DNA of 64,000 nucleotides, from contig NZ_JPFV01000003.1 in assembly GCF_000722685.1 (NCBI RefSeq), positions 46,965 through 110,964 on the forward strand, given 5' to 3'. The notes beneath the pieces are model-generated. The model was not told the DNA's origin, did not search any database, and was given only the letters and a program-made list of their open reading frames with translations. Within the stretch, counting starts at the first letter, position 1, and every line of letters starts with the position of its first letter. Below, in pieces: positions 41,509-49,113 of the stretch. The DNA is from Streptococcus mitis. GTDB taxonomy: Bacteria > Bacillota > Bacilli > Lactobacillales > Streptococcaceae. Position numbers and translations under genes: made by a program.

Positions 41509-42174
41509 ATGTCAGATCGTACGATTGGAATTTTAGGCTTGGGGATTTTCGGGAGTAGTGTCCTGACGGCCCTCGCCAAGCAAGATATGAATATTATTGC
41601 TATTGACGACCACGCAGAGCACATCAATCAATTTGAGCCAGTTTTGGCGCGTGGAGTAGTTGGCGATATTACAGACGAGGAACTCCTCAGAACTGCAGGA
41701 ATTGATACCTGTGATACGGTTGTAGTGGCAACGGGGGAAAATCTAGAGTCGAGTGTGCTTGCAGTCATGCACTGTAAGAGTTTGGGGGTACCAAGGGTTA
41801 TTGCCAAGGTCAAAAGCCAGACAGCCAAGAAGGTACTAGAAAAAATCGGTGCTGACTCGGTGATTTCACCAGAGTATGAAATGGGGCAGTCTCTAGCGCA
41901 GACCATTCTCTTTCATAACAATGTTGATGTCTTTCAGCTGGATAAAAATGTGTCTATTGTGGAGATGAAAATTCCGAGTGTTTGGGCAGGTCAAAGCCTG
42001 AGCCAGCTAGATTTACGTGGCAAATACAATCTCAATGTCCTAGGATTTCGTGAACAGGAAAATTCATCGCTGGATGTCCAGTTTGGTCCTAATGATCTCT
42101 TGAGGGCAGATGCCTATATCTTGGCGGTCATTAACAACCAGTATCTAGATGACTTGGCAGAATTAAATTCGTGA
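41509..42174 (+). CDS. trkA: Trk/Ktr potassium uptake regulatory subunit TrkA
   Basis: A 221-residue cytoplasmic gating subunit. The N-terminal RCK/Rossmann domain begins GILGLGIFGSSVLTAL (GxGxFG nucleotide-binding loop) with the acidic residue in AIDDH closing the site; an RCK_C domain follows from ~135 (FQLDKNVSIVEMKIPSVWAGQSLSQLDLR). The start at 41509 has AAAGGAAGAA in front and is chosen over a TTG at 41488. It lies 13 bases after trkH and would gate it in response to ATP/ADP or cyclic-di-AMP. Confidence 0.93.
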   Translation: MSDRTIGILGLGIFGSSVLTALAKQDMNIIAIDDHAEHINQFEPVLARGVVGDITDEELLRTAGIDTCDTVVVATGENLESSVLAVMHCKSLGVPRVIAKVKSQTAKKVLEKIGADSVISPEYEMGQSLAQTILFHNNVDVFQLDKNVSIVEMKIPSVWAGQSLSQLDLRGKYNLNVLGFREQENSSLDVQFGPNDLLRADAYILAVINNQYLDDLAELNS

Positions 42175-42204
42175 AAATTAATATAAGTATTTTATAAGAG
42201 GGAT

Positions 42205-42259
42205 TTAAGAAAAATTTTAACTTTTTCTTAATCCTTTTTAATTTTAGGAGATTATACTA
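42205..42259 (+). promoter_or_regulatory. pavB-like gene promoter with TTAA direct-repeat array
   Basis: TATACT at 42254-42259 is the likely -10. Upstream lie TTAAG (42205), TTAAC (42217), TTAAT (42228) and TTAAT (42238), spaced 12, 11 and 10 bases, the pattern bound by OmpR-type response regulators. The inverted repeat TTAAGAAAAA/TTTTTCTTAA (42205-42231) may also terminate trkA. Confidence 0.55.
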
Positions 42260-42296
42260 GAGTCATCAAATAAAGAAAAACTCTAAGGAGAATCCT

Positions 42297-44996
42297 ATGA
42301 AATTCAATCCAAATCAAAGATATACTCGTTGGTCTATTCGCCGTCTTAGTGTCGGTGTTGCCTCAGTTGTTGTGGCTAGTGGCTTCTTTGTCCTAGTTGG
42401 TCAACCAAGTTCTGTACGTGCTGATGTGGTCAATCCAACCCCTGCTCAAGTTGGGGCAGATGCTACTTCGGTGAGTGAAAAGAGTGACTTACCAGTAGAA
42501 CTTCTCAAAGAAGCAGTCGATATAGCTCTTCCTTCAGAACAGGTAGACTCAACACCTAAAGCAAGCTTGGATGCTACAAGCTCTCCAGAAAAAGTGAATG
42601 TAGCTGATAAAGACCAAGTGGTAGCGCCAAAAGAAGAAGTGCAAGCAAAACCAGAATCTAAGAAAGAAACAGAAGATGCGGTTAATCCTGCGCCTACAGT
42701 TTCTGGACAAGACCGTGAAGCAAATGAAGCGCAACCAGCAACCACCCCAGCTGAAGTGCAAAAAGGTGTGGCTGACAATACCAAAGATACAGTTGATGTT
42801 CCAGCTACATACTTGGACAAGGCTAACTTCCCAGGTCCATTCACAGCCGGTGTTAACCAAGTCATTCCATACGAACTCTTCGCTGGTGACGGTATGTTGA
42901 CTCGCCTTATCTTGAAGGCCTCAGACAAGGCTCCATGGTCAGACAACGGCTCAGCTAAAAATCCTGCTCTCCCACCAGTAGAAAAATTGGGCAAAGGTCT
43001 TTACTTCTATGAAGTGGACTTGGCCGGTACTCAAGGCAAATCTGACAAAGAGTTACTTGACCTCTTGAAACAAAATGGTACACAAAGCTACAAGGCAACC
43101 ATCAAAGTGTACGGTGCCAAAGATGGTAAGGTAGACTTGAGCAATCTTGTAGCGACTAAGGATTTGACAGTAAACTTGAATGGCTTGACCACTCCAGCTG
43201 AAGTGCAAAAAGGAGTGGCTGACAATACTAAAGACACAGTAGATGTTCCAGCTACATACTTGGACAAGGCTAACTTCCCAGGCCCATTCACAGCTGGTGT
43301 CAACCAAGTCATTCCATACGAACTCTTCGCTGGTGACGGTATGTTGACTCGCCTGATCTTGAAGGCTTCAGACAAGGCTCCATGGTCAGATAACGGTTCA
43401 GCTAAAAATCCTGCTCTTCCACCAGTGGAGAAATTGGGCAAAGGTCTTTACTTCTATGAAGTGGACTTGGCAGGTACTCAAGGTAAATCAGATAAAGAGC
43501 TTCTTGACCTCTTAAAACAAAACGGCACTCAAAGCTATAAAGCTACCATCAAAGTGTACGGCGCAAAAGATGGCAAGGCAGACTTGAGCAATCTTGTAGC
43601 GACTAAGGATTTGACAGTAAACTTGAATGGCTTGACCACTCCAGTCGAAGTGCAAAAAGGTGTGGCTGACAATACTAAAGATACAGTGGATGTTCCAGCT
43701 ACATACTTGGACAAGGCTAACTTCCCAGGTCCATTTACAGCCGGTGTTAACCAAGTCATTCCATACGAACTCTTCGCTGGTGACGGTATGTTGACTCGCC
43801 TGATCTTGAAAGCTTCAGACAAGGCTCCATGGTCAGACAACGGCTCAGCTAAAAACCCTGCTCTCCCACCAGTAGAAAAATTAGGCAAAGGTCTTTACTT
43901 CTACGAAGTGGACTTGGCAGGTACTCAAGGTAAATCAGATAAAGAGCTTCTTGACCTCTTGAAACAAAACGGCACTCAAAGCTACAAGGCAACTATCAAA
44001 GTGTACGGTGCCAAAGACGGTAAGGCAGACTTGAGCAATCTTGTAGCGACTAAGGATTTGACAGTAAACTTGAACGGCTTGACCACTCCAGCTGAAGTAC
44101 AAAAAGGTGTAGCCGACAATACCAAAGATACAGTAGATGTTCCAGCTAGCTACCTTGATAAAGCCAACTTCCCTGGCCCATTCACAGCCGGTGTCAATCA
44201 AGTCATTCCATACGAACTCTTCGCTGGTGACGGTATGTTGACTCGCCTTATCTTGAAGGCCTCAGACAAGGCTCCATGGTCAGACAACGGCTCAGCTAAA
44301 AATCCAGCTCTTCCACCAGTAGAAAAATTAGGCAAAGGTCTTTACTTCTACGAAGTGGACTTGGCAGGTACTCAAGGAAAATCTGATAAAGACTTACTTG
44401 ACCTCTTAAAACAAAACGGTACTCAAAGCTATAAAGCTACCATCAAAGTTTACGGTGCTAAAGACGGCAAGGCAGACTTGAGCAATCTTGTAGCGACTAA
44501 AGATTTGACAGTAAACTTGAATGGACATCAGTCTCTTACTCAGATGCAATCAGGCTTCGTCCCATCTTCTAATGGTTCAGCTATGCCGGCTCCAATGATG
44601 AATAGTCATCAAGATGCGTCTAAGATGAACGCTCAAATGCCAAGTGCTAATCAAGATGAGATGAAATCTAAAATGCCAGCTGCTAGCCAGGATAAGATGA
44701 TGACTAACAAAGAGCAGGACAAAACCATGAATGCTAGCCAGCCTATGGCAACACCAAGCATGAAACAAGATCAAGCTCCAGCAACCTCAAGCAAAATGTC
44801 TGATGAAGGCAAGATGGCGTCTACTAACAAGGTATCAAGTCCAATGATGGCTGACCAAATGAAAGACAAAAAAGACATGCTTCCATATACTGGTGAAGCC
44901 CAAACATCAATGGCTACTCTTGGATTCTTTGGACTCGCCTTAGCAGGACTGTTAGGTGGTCTCGGTTTGAAAGCTAAAAAAGAGGAAAATGACTAG
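42297..44996 (+). CDS. pavB: PavB-like fibronectin-binding surface adhesin with SSURE repeats
   Basis: An 899-residue wall-anchored protein: YSIRK-type signal (RWSIRRLSVGVASVVVASG), a variable linker (~45-148), four nearly identical 149-residue SSURE repeats (~149-744) known to bind fibronectin and plasminogen, a methionine-rich spacer (~745-860, about 19 Met) and the sorting signal LPYTGE followed by a hydrophobic helix and KAKKEEND. It lies directly upstream of a response regulator/kinase pair, as pavB does with TCS08 in pneumococcus. Repeat number varies between strains. Confidence 0.9.
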   Translation: MKFNPNQRYTRWSIRRLSVGVASVVVASGFFVLVGQPSSVRADVVNPTPAQVGADATSVSEKSDLPVELLKEAVDIALPSEQVDSTPKASLDATSSPEKVNVADKDQVVAPKEEVQAKPESKKETEDAVNPAPTVSGQDREANEAQPATTPAEVQKGVADNTKDTVDVPATYLDKANFPGPFTAGVNQVIPYELFAGDGMLTRLILKASDKAPWSDNGSAKNPALPPVEKLGKGLYFYEVDLAGTQGKSDKELLDLLKQNGTQSYKATIKVYGAKDGKVDLSNLVATKDLTVNLNGLTTPAEVQKGVADNTKDTVDVPATYLDKANFPGPFTAGVNQVIPYELFAGDGMLTRLILKASDKAPWSDNGSAKNPALPPVEKLGKGLYFYEVDLAGTQGKSDKELLDLLKQNGTQSYKATIKVYGAKDGKADLSNLVATKDLTVNLNGLTTPVEVQKGVADNTKDTVDVPATYLDKANFPGPFTAGVNQVIPYELFAGDGMLTRLILKASDKAPWSDNGSAKNPALPPVEKLGKGLYFYEVDLAGTQGKSDKELLDLLKQNGTQSYKATIKVYGAKDGKADLSNLVATKDLTVNLNGLTTPAEVQKGVADNTKDTVDVPASYLDKANFPGPFTAGVNQVIPYELFAGDGMLTRLILKASDKAPWSDNGSAKNPALPPVEKLGKGLYFYEVDLAGTQGKSDKDLLDLLKQNGTQSYKATIKVYGAKDGKADLSNLVATKDLTVNLNGHQSLTQMQSGFVPSSNGSAMPAPMMNSHQDASKMNAQMPSANQDEMKSKMPAASQDKMMTNKEQDKTMNASQPMATPSMKQDQAPATSSKMSDEGKMASTNKVSSPMMADQMKDKKDMLPYTGEAQTSMATLGFFGLALAGLLGGLGLKAKKEEND
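42741..44528 (+). repeat. Four 447-base SSURE repeats
   Basis: Units begin at 42741, 43188, 43635 and 44082, exactly 447 bases (149 codons) apart. The proteins differ at only a few positions (for example PATYLDK versus PASYLDK, KDGKV versus KDGKA, DKE versus DKD) although silent changes are common, implying selection plus gene conversion. Confidence 0.95.
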
Positions 44997-45070
44997 TCTA
45001 GCTACAGACTTTCTATCTAGGATTTGAAAAATCCAGATATCGCTTAGAATGTTCGTAAAGAGATTAAAAT

Positions 45071-45105
45071 AGTGTTATACTATTGTGGTATAGCACTGTT
45101 TTTTT
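45071..45105 (+). terminator. Terminator between the pavB-like gene and the response regulator
   Basis: AGTGTTATAC (45071-45080) pairs with GTATAGCACT (45088-45097) with one G-U, followed by seven T residues. It overlaps a TATACT (45076-45081), so the region could instead contain the promoter of the regulator gene. Confidence 0.6.
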
Positions 45106-45119
45106 CAAAGGAGAGACAG

Positions 45120-45815
45120 ATGGGAAAGACAATTTTACTCGTTGACGACGAGGTAGAAATCACAGATATTCATCAACGTTATCTGGTTCAGGCAGGATAT
45201 CAGGTTTTGGTAGCTCATGATGGGGTAGAAGCCTTAGAAATCTTCAAGCGAAAACCGATTGATTTGATTATTACAGATATCATGATGCCTCGGATGGATG
45301 GTTATGATTTGATTAGCGAAGTCCAGTATCAATCTCCAGATCAGCCTTTTCTCTTTATCACGGCTAAGACTAGCGAGCAGGACAAGATTTATGGCCTGAG
45401 CTTGGGGGCAGATGACTTTATTGCCAAGCCCTTTAGCCCTCGTGAACTGGTTTTGCGTGTCCACAATATCTTGCGTCGCCTTCATCGTGGAGGTGAGACA
45501 GAAGTCGTCAGTCTCGGGGATTTACGGATGAATCACGGTAGTCATGAGGTCCAAGTCGGAGATGTGGGGCTTGATTTAACAGTCAAATCCTTCGAACTTC
45601 TATGGCTTTTAGCCAGCAATCCAGAGCGCGTTTTTTCTAAGACAGACCTCTATGAAAAGGTCTGGCAGGAAGACTATGTGGATGATACCAATACCTTGAA
45701 TGTTCATATTCATGCTCTTCGACAGGAGTTGGCTAAACATGCTAGTTCAGAAACACCCACCATCAAAACCGTCTGGGGTTTGGGCTACAAAATTGAGAAA
45801 GCACGAGGTAGTTAA
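45120..45815 (+). CDS. OmpR-family response regulator (TCS08-like)
   Basis: A 231-residue regulator. Receiver domain (1-120) with acidic pocket LLVDDE, phospho-acceptor Asp53 in DLIITDIMMPRMDGYD, and Lys in FIAKPFSPREL; C-terminal winged helix (~130-228) ending TVWGLGYKIEK, the OmpR/PhoB type. The ATG at 45120 follows AAAGGAGAG; a longer in-frame start would lie in the terminator stem. It overlaps the kinase gene by one base. By position it is the RR08 homologue and may act on the pavB-like gene upstream. Confidence 0.92.
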   Translation: MGKTILLVDDEVEITDIHQRYLVQAGYQVLVAHDGVEALEIFKRKPIDLIITDIMMPRMDGYDLISEVQYQSPDQPFLFITAKTSEQDKIYGLSLGADDFIAKPFSPRELVLRVHNILRRLHRGGETEVVSLGDLRMNHGSHEVQVGDVGLDLTVKSFELLWLLASNPERVFSKTDLYEKVWQEDYVDDTNTLNVHIHALRQELAKHASSETPTIKTVWGLGYKIEKARGS

Positions 45816-46867
45816 TGAAATTAAAAAGTTATATTTTAGTGGGGTATATCATTTCAACACTCCTAACGATTATCGTGGTTTTTTGGGCTGTTCAAAAAAT
45901 GCTGATTGCGAAAAGCGAGATTTACTTTTTGCTTGGAATGACCATCGTTGCCAGCCTTGTCGGTGCTGGGATTAGTCTCTTTCTCCTATCGCCTGTATTT
46001 ACGTCGTTGGGCAAACTCAAGGAACATGCTAAGCGGGTAGCGGACAAGGACTTTCCTTCAAATCTGGAGGTTCAAGGACCTGTAGAATTTCAGCAATTAG
46101 GCCAGGCTTTCAATGAAATGTCCCATGATTTGCAGGCGACATTTGATTCCTTGGAAGAAAGCGAACGAGAAAAGGGCTTGATGATTGCTCAACTTTCGCA
46201 TGATATCAAGACCCCCATCACTTCGATCCAAGCGACGGTAGAAGGGATTTTGGATGGGGTTATCAAGGAAGGAGAACAGGACCATTATCTAGCAACCATT
46301 GGACGCCAGACTGAAAGACTCAATAAACTGGTTGAGGAGTTGAATTTTTTGACCCTAAACACGGCTAGAAATCAGGTTGAAACGACCGGCAAGGACAGCA
46401 TTTTTCTGGACCAGCTCTTGATTGAGTGCATGAGTGAATTTCAGTTTTTGATTGAGCAGGAGGAGCGAGATGTTCACTTGCAGGTAATCCCTGAGTCTGC
46501 CCGTATTGAGGGAGATTATGCCAAACTTTCTCGTATCTTGGTAAACCTGGTCAATAATGCTTTTAAATACTCAGCTCCAGGAACCAAGCTGGAAGTGGTG
46601 GCTAAGGTGGAGAAGAACCAGCTTTCAATCAGTGTGACCGATGAGGGACAGGGGATTGCCCCAGAGGATTTGGAGAATATTTTCAAACGCCTTTATCGTG
46701 TAGAGACTTCGCGTAATATGAAAACAGGTGGTCATGGCTTAGGACTTGCGATTGCGCGTGAATTGGCCCATCAATTGGGTGGGGAAATCATAGTTAGCAG
46801 TCAGTACGGTCTCGGAAGCACCTTTACACTCGTTCTCAATCTCTCTGGCAATGAAAATAAAGCTTAA
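45815..46867 (+). CDS. Sensor histidine kinase (TCS08-like)
   Basis: A 350-residue membrane kinase with two helices (residues ~6-28 and ~35-57) and only a very short external loop, a HAMP domain (~58-110), the dimerisation and phospho-acceptor His129 in QLSHDIKTPITS, and the ATP-binding domain with N box (VNLVNNAFKYS), G1 (DEGQGIAPED) and G2 (GHGLGLAIAREL). The minimal external part suggests sensing within the membrane. It is coupled to the response regulator (TAATG). Confidence 0.92.
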   Translation: MKLKSYILVGYIISTLLTIIVVFWAVQKMLIAKSEIYFLLGMTIVASLVGAGISLFLLSPVFTSLGKLKEHAKRVADKDFPSNLEVQGPVEFQQLGQAFNEMSHDLQATFDSLEESEREKGLMIAQLSHDIKTPITSIQATVEGILDGVIKEGEQDHYLATIGRQTERLNKLVEELNFLTLNTARNQVETTGKDSIFLDQLLIECMSEFQFLIEQEERDVHLQVIPESARIEGDYAKLSRILVNLVNNAFKYSAPGTKLEVVAKVEKNQLSISVTDEGQGIAPEDLENIFKRLYRVETSRNMKTGGHGLGLAIARELAHQLGGEIIVSSQYGLGSTFTLVLNLSGNENKA

Positions 46868-46873
46868 ACCCCC

Positions 46874-46902
46874 TTTACAAATCTAGCTATTCATGGTAAA
46901 AT
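46874..46902 (+). promoter_or_regulatory. rpsD promoter
   Basis: TTTACA (46874-46879) and TAAAAT (46897-46902) with a 17-base spacer and TG before the -10. Confidence 0.75.
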
Positions 46903-46911
46903 GAATTTTGT

Positions 46912-47045
46912 GTGAAATATCAGCAGGAAAGCATGAAGCTCGTCAACAGGTGTCTTATGATAAGTAACCTTGGCTGTTTAGGCGAAGGGCATCTGCACGA
47001 ATCAGGGCTTTCTAAGTGACTATTTCCACCGAAATATTATTTATA
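46912..47045 (+). promoter_or_regulatory. Putative autoregulatory leader of rpsD
   Basis: About 150 bases of leader separate the promoter from rpsD, unusually long for a short gene. It contains complementary elements (GAAATAT near 46914 with ATATTTCGG-like sequence near 47030). Firmicute rpsD genes often carry an S4-binding leader; assignment here is inference. Confidence 0.4.
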
Positions 47046-47061
47046 TCAGGAGGACATTCAC

Positions 47062-47673
47062 ATGTCACGTTATACAGGACCATCTTGGAAACAAGCTCGT
47101 CGCCTTGGCCTTTCACTTACAGGTACAGGTAAAGAATTGGCACGTCGTAACTACGTACCAGGACAACACGGACCAAACAATCGTTCTAAATTATCAGAAT
47201 ACGGTTTGCAATTGGCTGAAAAACAAAAACTTCGTTTCACTTACGGTGTAGGTGAAAAACAATTCCGTAACTTGTTCGTACAAGCTACAAAAATCAAAGG
47301 CGGAATCCTAGGTTTCAACTTCATGCTTCTTTTGGAACGTCGTTTGGATAACGTTGTTTACCGTCTTGGTCTTGCGACTACTCGTCGTCAAGCTCGTCAA
47401 TTCGTAAACCACGGTCACATCCTTGTTGACGGAAAACGTGTTGATATCCCATCATACCGCGTAACTCCAGGTCAAGTGATCTCAGTTCGTGAAAAATCAT
47501 TGAAAGTTCCAGCTATCCTTGAAGCAGTAGAAGCTACTCTTGGACGTCCAGCATTCGTATCATTCGACGCTGAAAAATTGGAAGGTTCATTGACTCGCTT
47601 GCCAGAACGCGACGAAATCAACCCAGAAATCAACGAAGCACTTGTCGTTGAATTCTACAACAAAATGCTTTAA
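47062..47673 (+). CDS. rpsD: 30S ribosomal protein S4
   Basis: S4 (203 aa) is a primary 16S rRNA-binding protein that starts assembly of the small subunit body and acts in decoding accuracy. The N-terminal [19 protein letters not shown], the GQHGPNN region and the C-terminal S4 RNA-binding domain ([20 protein letters not shown], then [15 protein letters not shown]) are typical, as is the Phe/Val-rich end. Strong ribosome-binding site (CAGGAGG). It is monocistronic here, with its own promoter and terminator. Confidence 0.98.
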   Translation: MSRYTGPSWKQARRLGLSLTGTGKELARRNYVPGQHGPNNRSKLSEYGLQLAEKQKLRFTYGVGEKQFRNLFVQATKIKGGILGFNFMLLLERRLDNVVYRLGLATTRRQARQFVNHGHILVDGKRVDIPSYRVTPGQVISVREKSLKVPAILEAVEATLGRPAFVSFDAEKLEGSLTRLPERDEINPEINEALVVEFYNKML

Positions 47674-47692
47674 TTTTAAGAAATATCTTACA

Positions 47693-47717
47693 GAAAGCCT
47701 ACAACAGTGGGCTTTTT
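47693..47717 (+). terminator. rpsD terminator
   Basis: AAAGCCTAC pairs with GTGGGCTTT (one G-U) followed by TTT. Confidence 0.8.
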
Positions 47718-47814
47718 GCTTTGTCTTAAAATGTTGATCTCTGGGTTTGTTTAGAGATTTGCTAGTAAGGTTATTGGTGTATCTGAGTCTATCTATGCCA
47801 ATAATGACGCGATG

Positions 47815-47843
47815 TTGATGATATAAATCTGGTATGATATAAT
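47815..47843 (+). promoter_or_regulatory. Promoter of toxin locus 2
   Basis: TTGATG (47815-47820) and TATAAT (47838-47843, with TG in front) are spaced by 17 bases. Confidence 0.75.
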
Positions 47844-47880
47844 ATTTTGGCCCCCTCACTTTAATGAAGGGAGATGTTAT

Positions 47881-47904
47881 ATATGCTAGAGTTATTTTCC
47901 CTTT
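47881..47904 (+). repeat. Direct repeats DRa of toxin locus 2
   Basis: ATATGCTAGA (47881-47890) and TTATTTTCCCTTT (47892-47904), spanning the toxin start, recur exactly at 48041-48050 and 48055-48067 within the antitoxin RNA gene. Confidence 0.8.
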
Positions 47905-47975
47905 TTCTAGCTCCGTTACTTGTTAACTTACTATCTGAGCTTTTCAAGCTATGGATAAAGAGACGTAGCAAGTAG
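47883..47975 (+). CDS. Fst-like type I toxin peptide (locus 2)
   Basis: A 30-residue peptide with one hydrophobic helix (LELFSLFLAPLLVNLLSELF, with the family Ala-Pro) and a basic end (KLWIKRRSK). Ribosome-binding site GGGAG 10 bases upstream. The same par-type layout as locus 1: toxin, shared terminator, facing antisense RNA and direct repeats. It is too short for ordinary gene callers. The sequence differs from the locus 1 peptide, so the two loci are not a recent duplication. Confidence 0.82.
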   Translation: MLELFSLFLAPLLVNLLSELFKLWIKRRSK

Positions 47976-48000
47976 CATTTAACCCTTTTAGAGGGTAGCA

Positions 48001-48034
48001 AAAAAGCCCATCGGTGGCACGGTGGGGCTTTTTT
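48001..48034. terminator. Bidirectional terminator of toxin locus 2
   Basis: AAAAAGCCC pairs with GGGCTTTTT, extended by ATCG/CGGT with one bulged G. Confidence 0.85.
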
Positions 48035-48069
48035 AGTTACATATGCTAGAAGCATTATTTTCCCTTTAT
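48001..48069 (-). ncRNA. Antisense antitoxin RNA of locus 2
   Basis: On the minus strand TTGAAA (48104-48099) and TAGAAT (48081-48076) are spaced by 17 bases, predicting a start near 48069. The RNA of about 70 nt covers the second repeat copies and ends at the shared terminator; its 5' part is complementary to the toxin start region. Confidence 0.8.
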
Positions 48070-48285
48070 GCTTTCATTCTAACACACCCCCTCCGATATT
48101 TCAAGCTTTTGTTTTGATATTCCTCAGAGTGTGTTTGTGGTTTGAGTTCGCTCCACTGAAATTAGCCCATGCGCTACTAGCCTCCATTTTACAGCAAAGA
48201 AATCAACTCTTTTCTAGGGAATTTCCGCCCTCATTTTTGTCTTTTGTGCTAAAATAGACTTATAAATTGAAAATAAGGAATGTTT

Positions 48286-49092
48286 ATGAAATCGGGTAAT
48301 GGTTTTTGGAAAGGATGTCTCTATTTTTGGGGCTTCTTGTTCTTGTTGGGCCTTTTGGTTCAATATGCTCTTCCACTTGCGGCTTGTGTCCTGCTAGGCT
48401 ATGGTGGTTATCGTCTCTATAAACGTTGGCGCTATCCTCTTTTGCAGGATCGTTCTCTAGACGATCGGATTGAGCTTTTAAAAGCTCGGATTCGTCAGGC
48501 GGACAAGGATATTCAGCAATTAGAGGGAACTTTAGTAGAAAAAGGCTCGGATTCATATAAAAGTCTGGCTAATCAAGTATTGATCGAACTGAGGGAAATC
48601 CATCAGGAGGCGGATCGTCTCAAGTCCTATATCGATGCTGATATCTACAACCGTATTGACAAAAAGGTTCGTACAGTAAGGGCAAACATCGATGTTCAGC
48701 TAGAACGTTTGGATAGGGAAAGTCAGGTAGATCTTGAAAATGCGGAGCCAGAGGAATTAGCTCCAGAATTATCCCAGACCTTGGCCAATATTGCTATTGA
48801 CCATCAGGCCATTTTAGACAAGATTGCTACCTCTGCTGAAGGGGATAAGGAAGAATTGACTGCCATTCATAGTTTGAAGATGGAGAAGTTCAAAACGATT
48901 CTGGAAGGCTATTTAAAGATTAAGGTCAATCCGAAGAACTATAATCGGGCAGAAGAACGTTTGCAACAAGCTAAAGCAGCCATCGAACAATTTGACCTTG
49001 AGCTTGACCAAGTTTTGAGAGAACTCAATGAAACAGATATGCGTGATTTTGATATCAGTCTGCGCATTCTAGAAAAAGATCGTAAAGAATAG
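48286..49092 (+). CDS. XpaC-like membrane protein (5-bromo-4-chloroindolyl phosphate hydrolysis family)
   Basis: A 268-residue protein with one or two N-terminal hydrophobic helices (residues ~9-40) and a long coiled-coil cytoplasmic part. Proteins of this family are typically paired with TelA, as here. The end (residues ~203-264: EGYLKIKVNPKNY ... NETDMRDFDISLRIL) is similar to the N terminus of the HsdR encoded 1.6 kb downstream. The start at 48286 is set by AAGGA at 48275-48279; ATG at 48280 is too close to it. An extended -10 (TGCTAAAAT, 48247-48255) lies upstream. Function unknown. Confidence 0.82.
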   Translation: MKSGNGFWKGCLYFWGFLFLLGLLVQYALPLAACVLLGYGGYRLYKRWRYPLLQDRSLDDRIELLKARIRQADKDIQQLEGTLVEKGSDSYKSLANQVLIELREIHQEADRLKSYIDADIYNRIDKKVRTVRANIDVQLERLDRESQVDLENAEPEELAPELSQTLANIAIDHQAILDKIATSAEGDKEELTAIHSLKMEKFKTILEGYLKIKVNPKNYNRAEERLQQAKAAIEQFDLELDQVLRELNETDMRDFDISLRILEKDRKE

Positions 49093-49113
49093 GTTAGAAA
49101 CAAAGGAGTAACC

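Noticed and set aside
42446-44201. Repeated minus-strand open frames opposite the SSURE repeats
   Set aside because: Identical shadows recur every 447 bases because the real plus-strand gene is repetitive.
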